Below, one piece after another: positions 5,649-5,933 of a DNA stretch of 5,933 nt (within the stretch, counting starts at the first letter, position 1; each line of letters starts with the position of its first letter). Source of the DNA: Clostridiales bacterium (GTDB lineage Bacteria > Bacillota > Clostridia > Oscillospirales > QAMX01). The stretch lies in NCBI GenBank assembly GCA_012841675.1, contig DUUG01000053.1:1-5933 (forward strand), written 5' to 3'. The notes under the pieces were generated by a model that saw nothing but the letters and a program-made list of their open reading frames with translations, made no database searches and was not told the DNA's origin. Both the position numbers and the translations under genes were made by a program.

Positions 5649-5933
5649 TTACACCAGCCGCTTGAACTGTTTTTCAAGCTCCTTTTTCGTTAACATAGTG
5701 AGAACCGGGCGGCCATGAGGGCAATACCAAAGGGTTTCGTCTTCGATGACCTGCAAAAACAAATGCATAAGCTCCTGGGGCGAGGCCTCGTCCCGGGCAC
5801 GAACTGAGGATTTGCAGGCAATCATGGACAGCAATTGGTCCATGGCTGCCAGTCCCGGCTCCTTCCCCTTGGAAAGCTGATCGGCCAGCTCGGAAAGCAA
5901 TGCCGATGGGTTTTCCGCCTGGTCAAGTACAGA
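5649..5933 (-). CDS. mutL: DNA mismatch repair protein MutL, C-terminal 94 residues (gene enters from the right edge)
   Basis: MutL couples mismatch recognition by MutS to strand removal. Only the end of the C-terminal dimerisation/endonuclease domain is visible. The frame is open to the window edge. It contains ACKSSVRARDEASPQELMHL (about 40-59), the conserved CPHGRPVLTMLTKKELEKQF (about 72-91) and the final FKRLV. The Cys and His of the CPHGRP motif belong to the metal-binding site in MutL proteins with endonuclease activity, so this MutL is probably of that type rather than the E. coli type. The DQHA-containing part is outside the window. It is followed immediately by miaA. Confidence 0.95.
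   Translation of the reverse strand, partial: SVLDQAENPSALLSELADQLSKGKEPGLAAMDQLLSMIACKSSVRARDEASPQELMHLFLQVIEDETLWYCPHGRPVLTMLTKKELEKQFKRLV

Overview
This window is a compact stretch of bacterial chromosome. All recognisable genes lie on the minus strand, so transcription runs from high to low coordinates. Gene content and order (mutL-miaA-hfq, then sepF-yggT-divIVA-lspA-rluD), strong AAGGAGG-type ribosome binding sites and a moderate base composition point to a low-GC-phylum Gram-positive anaerobe of the class Clostridia, plausibly an Oscillospiraceae/Ruminococcaceae-like lineage. The phylum-level call is fairly safe. The family-level call is inference.

Reading in the direction of transcription, the first block is housekeeping: the 3' end of mutL (mismatch repair), miaA (tRNA A37 prenylation) and hfq (RNA chaperone). 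These are followed by a single-pass membrane protein that resembles HlyD-type adaptor proteins and has no transporter gene beside it. The four genes are separated by only 3, 23 and 24 bases and look co-transcribed.

A 105-base gap follows. It holds the only clear promoter in the window (TTGACA, 17-base spacer, GATAAT) and an operator-like palindrome at the predicted transcript start. The promoter drives the second block: sepF (FtsZ membrane tether), yggT/ylmG (small membrane protein), a very long divIVA-like gene, lspA (lipoprotein signal peptidase) and the start of an rluD-type pseudouridine synthase that leaves the window at base 1. The last three overlap in series (divIVA/lspA by about 23 bases, lspA/rluD by 4), which suggests translational coupling.

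The second block is a rearranged form of the Gram-positive ylm division cluster. Compared with ylmE-sepF-ylmG-ylmH-divIVA-ileS of Bacillus, ylmE is not upstream of sepF, ylmH is missing between yggT and divIVA, and lspA-rluD take the place of ileS. The least explained parts are the orphan HlyD-like protein, the 434-residue DivIVA with a Pro/Ala/Glu repeat tract, and a shared GLMD-helix-acidic pattern at the SepF N-terminus and the DivIVA C-terminus. I see no mobile elements, CRISPR arrays, tRNA or rRNA genes, and no stretch over 300 bases without a gene.
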